From Centropus unirufus (taxonomy: Eukaryota > Chordata > Aves > Cuculiformes > Centropidae), in NCBI GenBank assembly GCA_013397695.1, contig VYZI01000147.1:141317-205316 (forward strand): a DNA stretch of 64,000 bases. Direction: 5' to 3'. The notes beneath the pieces were generated by a model. The model worked only from the letters and a program-made list of their open reading frames with translations, was not told the origin of the DNA and did not search any database. Shown one piece after another: positions 62,281 to 64,000 of the stretch. Both the position numbers and the translations under genes were made by a program. Position 1 is the stretch's first letter. Each line of letters begins with the position of its first letter.

Positions 62281-64000
62281 GTAGCAGTATTCACCTCCCA
62301 CCTTCCCTTCCAGTCATGCACTTTCAGCCTTTAAGGTTGCTTTGCATAGGGAGCAATACTTAATCAATCCTCTAAGGGAATTCTTCCTTCCCTTCTTATA
62401 TTCCAGATAGAAGTACAACAAATTCAGAATGGACCATGACCCATTTTACTTCTGTTTGTTATAAATAAGTATATATATATATTTTAACCTCAATTGCCTA
62501 AGCTCTGTGTATGATGGAATGTACAAAAACAGCGCCTGTATTTTACAAGGGAAAAACTGCAGAGAAAAAGATTACACTGCAATCATGTAATAGTTACCCA
62601 ATTTAGTAGTTTAAAGAGGTAGCTTTATTCTGTTCAATAAACTCACACTCCCAGCATATTTTGCACTACGATATTCTGACACTCGCTCGTACATTCACCT
62701 CTTGGGGTGCTGGGTGGCCACAGCGGATCTTATTTTCAGCAATGTCTAGTGGGTGCAACGAAAGATTGCTTCAGGCTAGAGACAGTGTTCTACCAGACAA
62801 AAGGCAGAGCTGCAGGCTAGTTATGGAGGATTTGCTAATGTTATAAATCTACCCATGTAGTGAAAATTAATTGCCAGTTATAATCTTCAATTATTACTGC
62901 ATCGCCAGCCAGCTTCCCTTTCTATCTCGGATGAAAAAAGAACACGAGTAAAATTATGAAGTATCAAGGATGACCATTTCTACAAATGGAAACAAAAAGC
63001 AAACTGTTAAAAAAATCCAAATGGAGATTATAGGATCATGTCCTATCATATCTAGTAAAGGATATGTGGTCCTGGTTTGCAGAGTAGGTGCAGAAAAGAA
63101 GCTGATGCCAGTGATGGTTGCACAGAAAAGGAGCAAGCAAATTAGAAGTAGAATTTGATGTTACTGCTTCAAAAGAGAAGTAATGTTAAAGGGACAGGAA
63201 AGCACCACACCGGTATTTGAGGGGATTTGCTAAAATAAAGTGAAGTACTGTGGGGTTTTGCTGTAATAAGAACTGACCTCCCAAGCTTGGTTTGGGTAAC
63301 TGTTTTTTGGCAGAAAGATTGACCCCAACAACGTGTTTTGAAAAATGGCAGTCTCTGATCACTGCTTAATTTTAATAAGGGAAATTCAGTCCAATGCAAG
63401 CATCATCTTTTAAAAACTACTGAACAGAATGCTACTCAGTAAAGCCTGCCACGACCTCTCCTGGGGAAAGGTAACGTGCTTTGCTTGTTTTGCCTCTCTT
63501 TTCCCCCTCAACAAATACACTCCATGTATTCCCTTTGTAATCTAGAAATAAGGTATTGCTCATTACCTTCCCAAATCATTTTGCAATAACCTCTTTCAGT
63601 CAGGGCTGGATTAGACCCTATCCGTACCCAGAAGCTTTTCAGTGTTCTTTCATTTAATTCCAGTGCAGATAGGGTTAGGCTTTCAGCAGCAGCCATATTT
63701 TTCAAAGATGTCCCTGTCCCCTTTCAGTGACAAATGAACTAATTTCTGCACATAGCTAGTAGAACTAGCTATGGGTCTTTTTTTCCATAAAGAGTGATCT
63801 GTAATCATTATCAATAGTCAACTTGTTTATTCTCATGATTTATTCCCATTCACCTGCTGCTCCGCCTCTCCTCACACTTCTAGGTGGGCTGTAGGCATGA
63901 ATCACATTTCATAGCCTTCCTCTGGATAGACACACACTGTCCCAATTATTACTCACAATATCAGAGTATTACAATGCACAAGCTTTTAAAAGCACTTGTT
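62281..64000. other. Intronic DNA with no coding exon recognised
   Basis: AT-rich DNA with a (TA)n run at 62,470-62,482 and the perfect hairpin at 63,751-63,773. No gene or RNA was recognised up to the end of the window. Confidence 0.55.
63751..63773. repeat. Perfect 10-bp inverted repeat with 3-base loop
   Basis: CATAGCTAGT (63,751-63,760) and ACTAGCTATG (63,764-63,773) are exact reverse complements around AGA. The stem ends there, because the flanking bases do not pair. No associated element was recognised. Confidence 0.85.

Noticed and set aside
1..64000. tRNA, rRNA, CRISPR arrays, bacterial operons, endogenous retrovirus genes
   Set aside because: I found no cloverleaf boxes, rRNA signatures, regularly spaced repeats, dense gene layout or retroviral gag/pol/env motifs. 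The only reverse-transcriptase remnants are of the CR1 LINE type.

Overview
The window is vertebrate nuclear DNA, almost certainly from a bird. It has no dense gene layout, and its repeats are dominated by CR1 non-LTR retrotransposon fragments, including several copies with the avian-type 3' end (a short run of 'attctatg'-like units). The only coding sequence I can support is one 105-bp internal exon on the minus strand (36,653-36,757). It has a good polypyrimidine-AG acceptor and a GTAAGT donor. It encodes the N-terminal zinc-binding block of the ataxin-7 family and matches ATXN7L1 best. That protein family belongs to the SAGA deubiquitinase module. I found no neighbouring exon, so the rest of the window is read as intron: about 27 kb upstream of the exon (higher coordinates) and about 36 kb downstream (lower coordinates).

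Layout. 1-10.26 kb: single-copy intronic DNA with two weak SINE-like traces. 10.27-11.24 kb: a conspicuous CpG-island-like block with adjacent ETS and CCAAT motifs, a GATA pair and several minus-strand splice donors. It is a candidate internal promoter of the host gene. 11.1-11.3 kb: a CpG-rich CR1 tail abutting that block. 17.4-19.8 kb: two CR1 copies in the same orientation, one with a decayed reverse-transcriptase C-terminus. 20-25 kb: small CR1 tails, a poly-C run, an AT-rich palindrome cluster and a T-rich tandem repeat. 25.1-25.8 kb: a very old, degraded CR1. 36.65-36.76 kb: the exon. 39.97-40.01 kb: a 45-N assembly gap, followed by a CR1 tail. 42.1 kb: an old minus-strand CR1. 48.2-48.4 kb: an old amniote CORE/MIR-like SINE. 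51.7-52.1 kb: CR1 plus strand. 58.5-58.9 kb: CR1 minus strand. 62.1-62.3 kb: an ancient minus-strand CR1/L3-type fragment.

I found no rRNA, tRNA, CRISPR, bacterial operon or viral gene. I do not see a previously undescribed multi-gene system. The points most worth following up are the putative internal CpG-island promoter downstream of the zinc-finger exon, the unusually CpG-rich CR1 copy beside it, and the layered CR1/SINE fossils.
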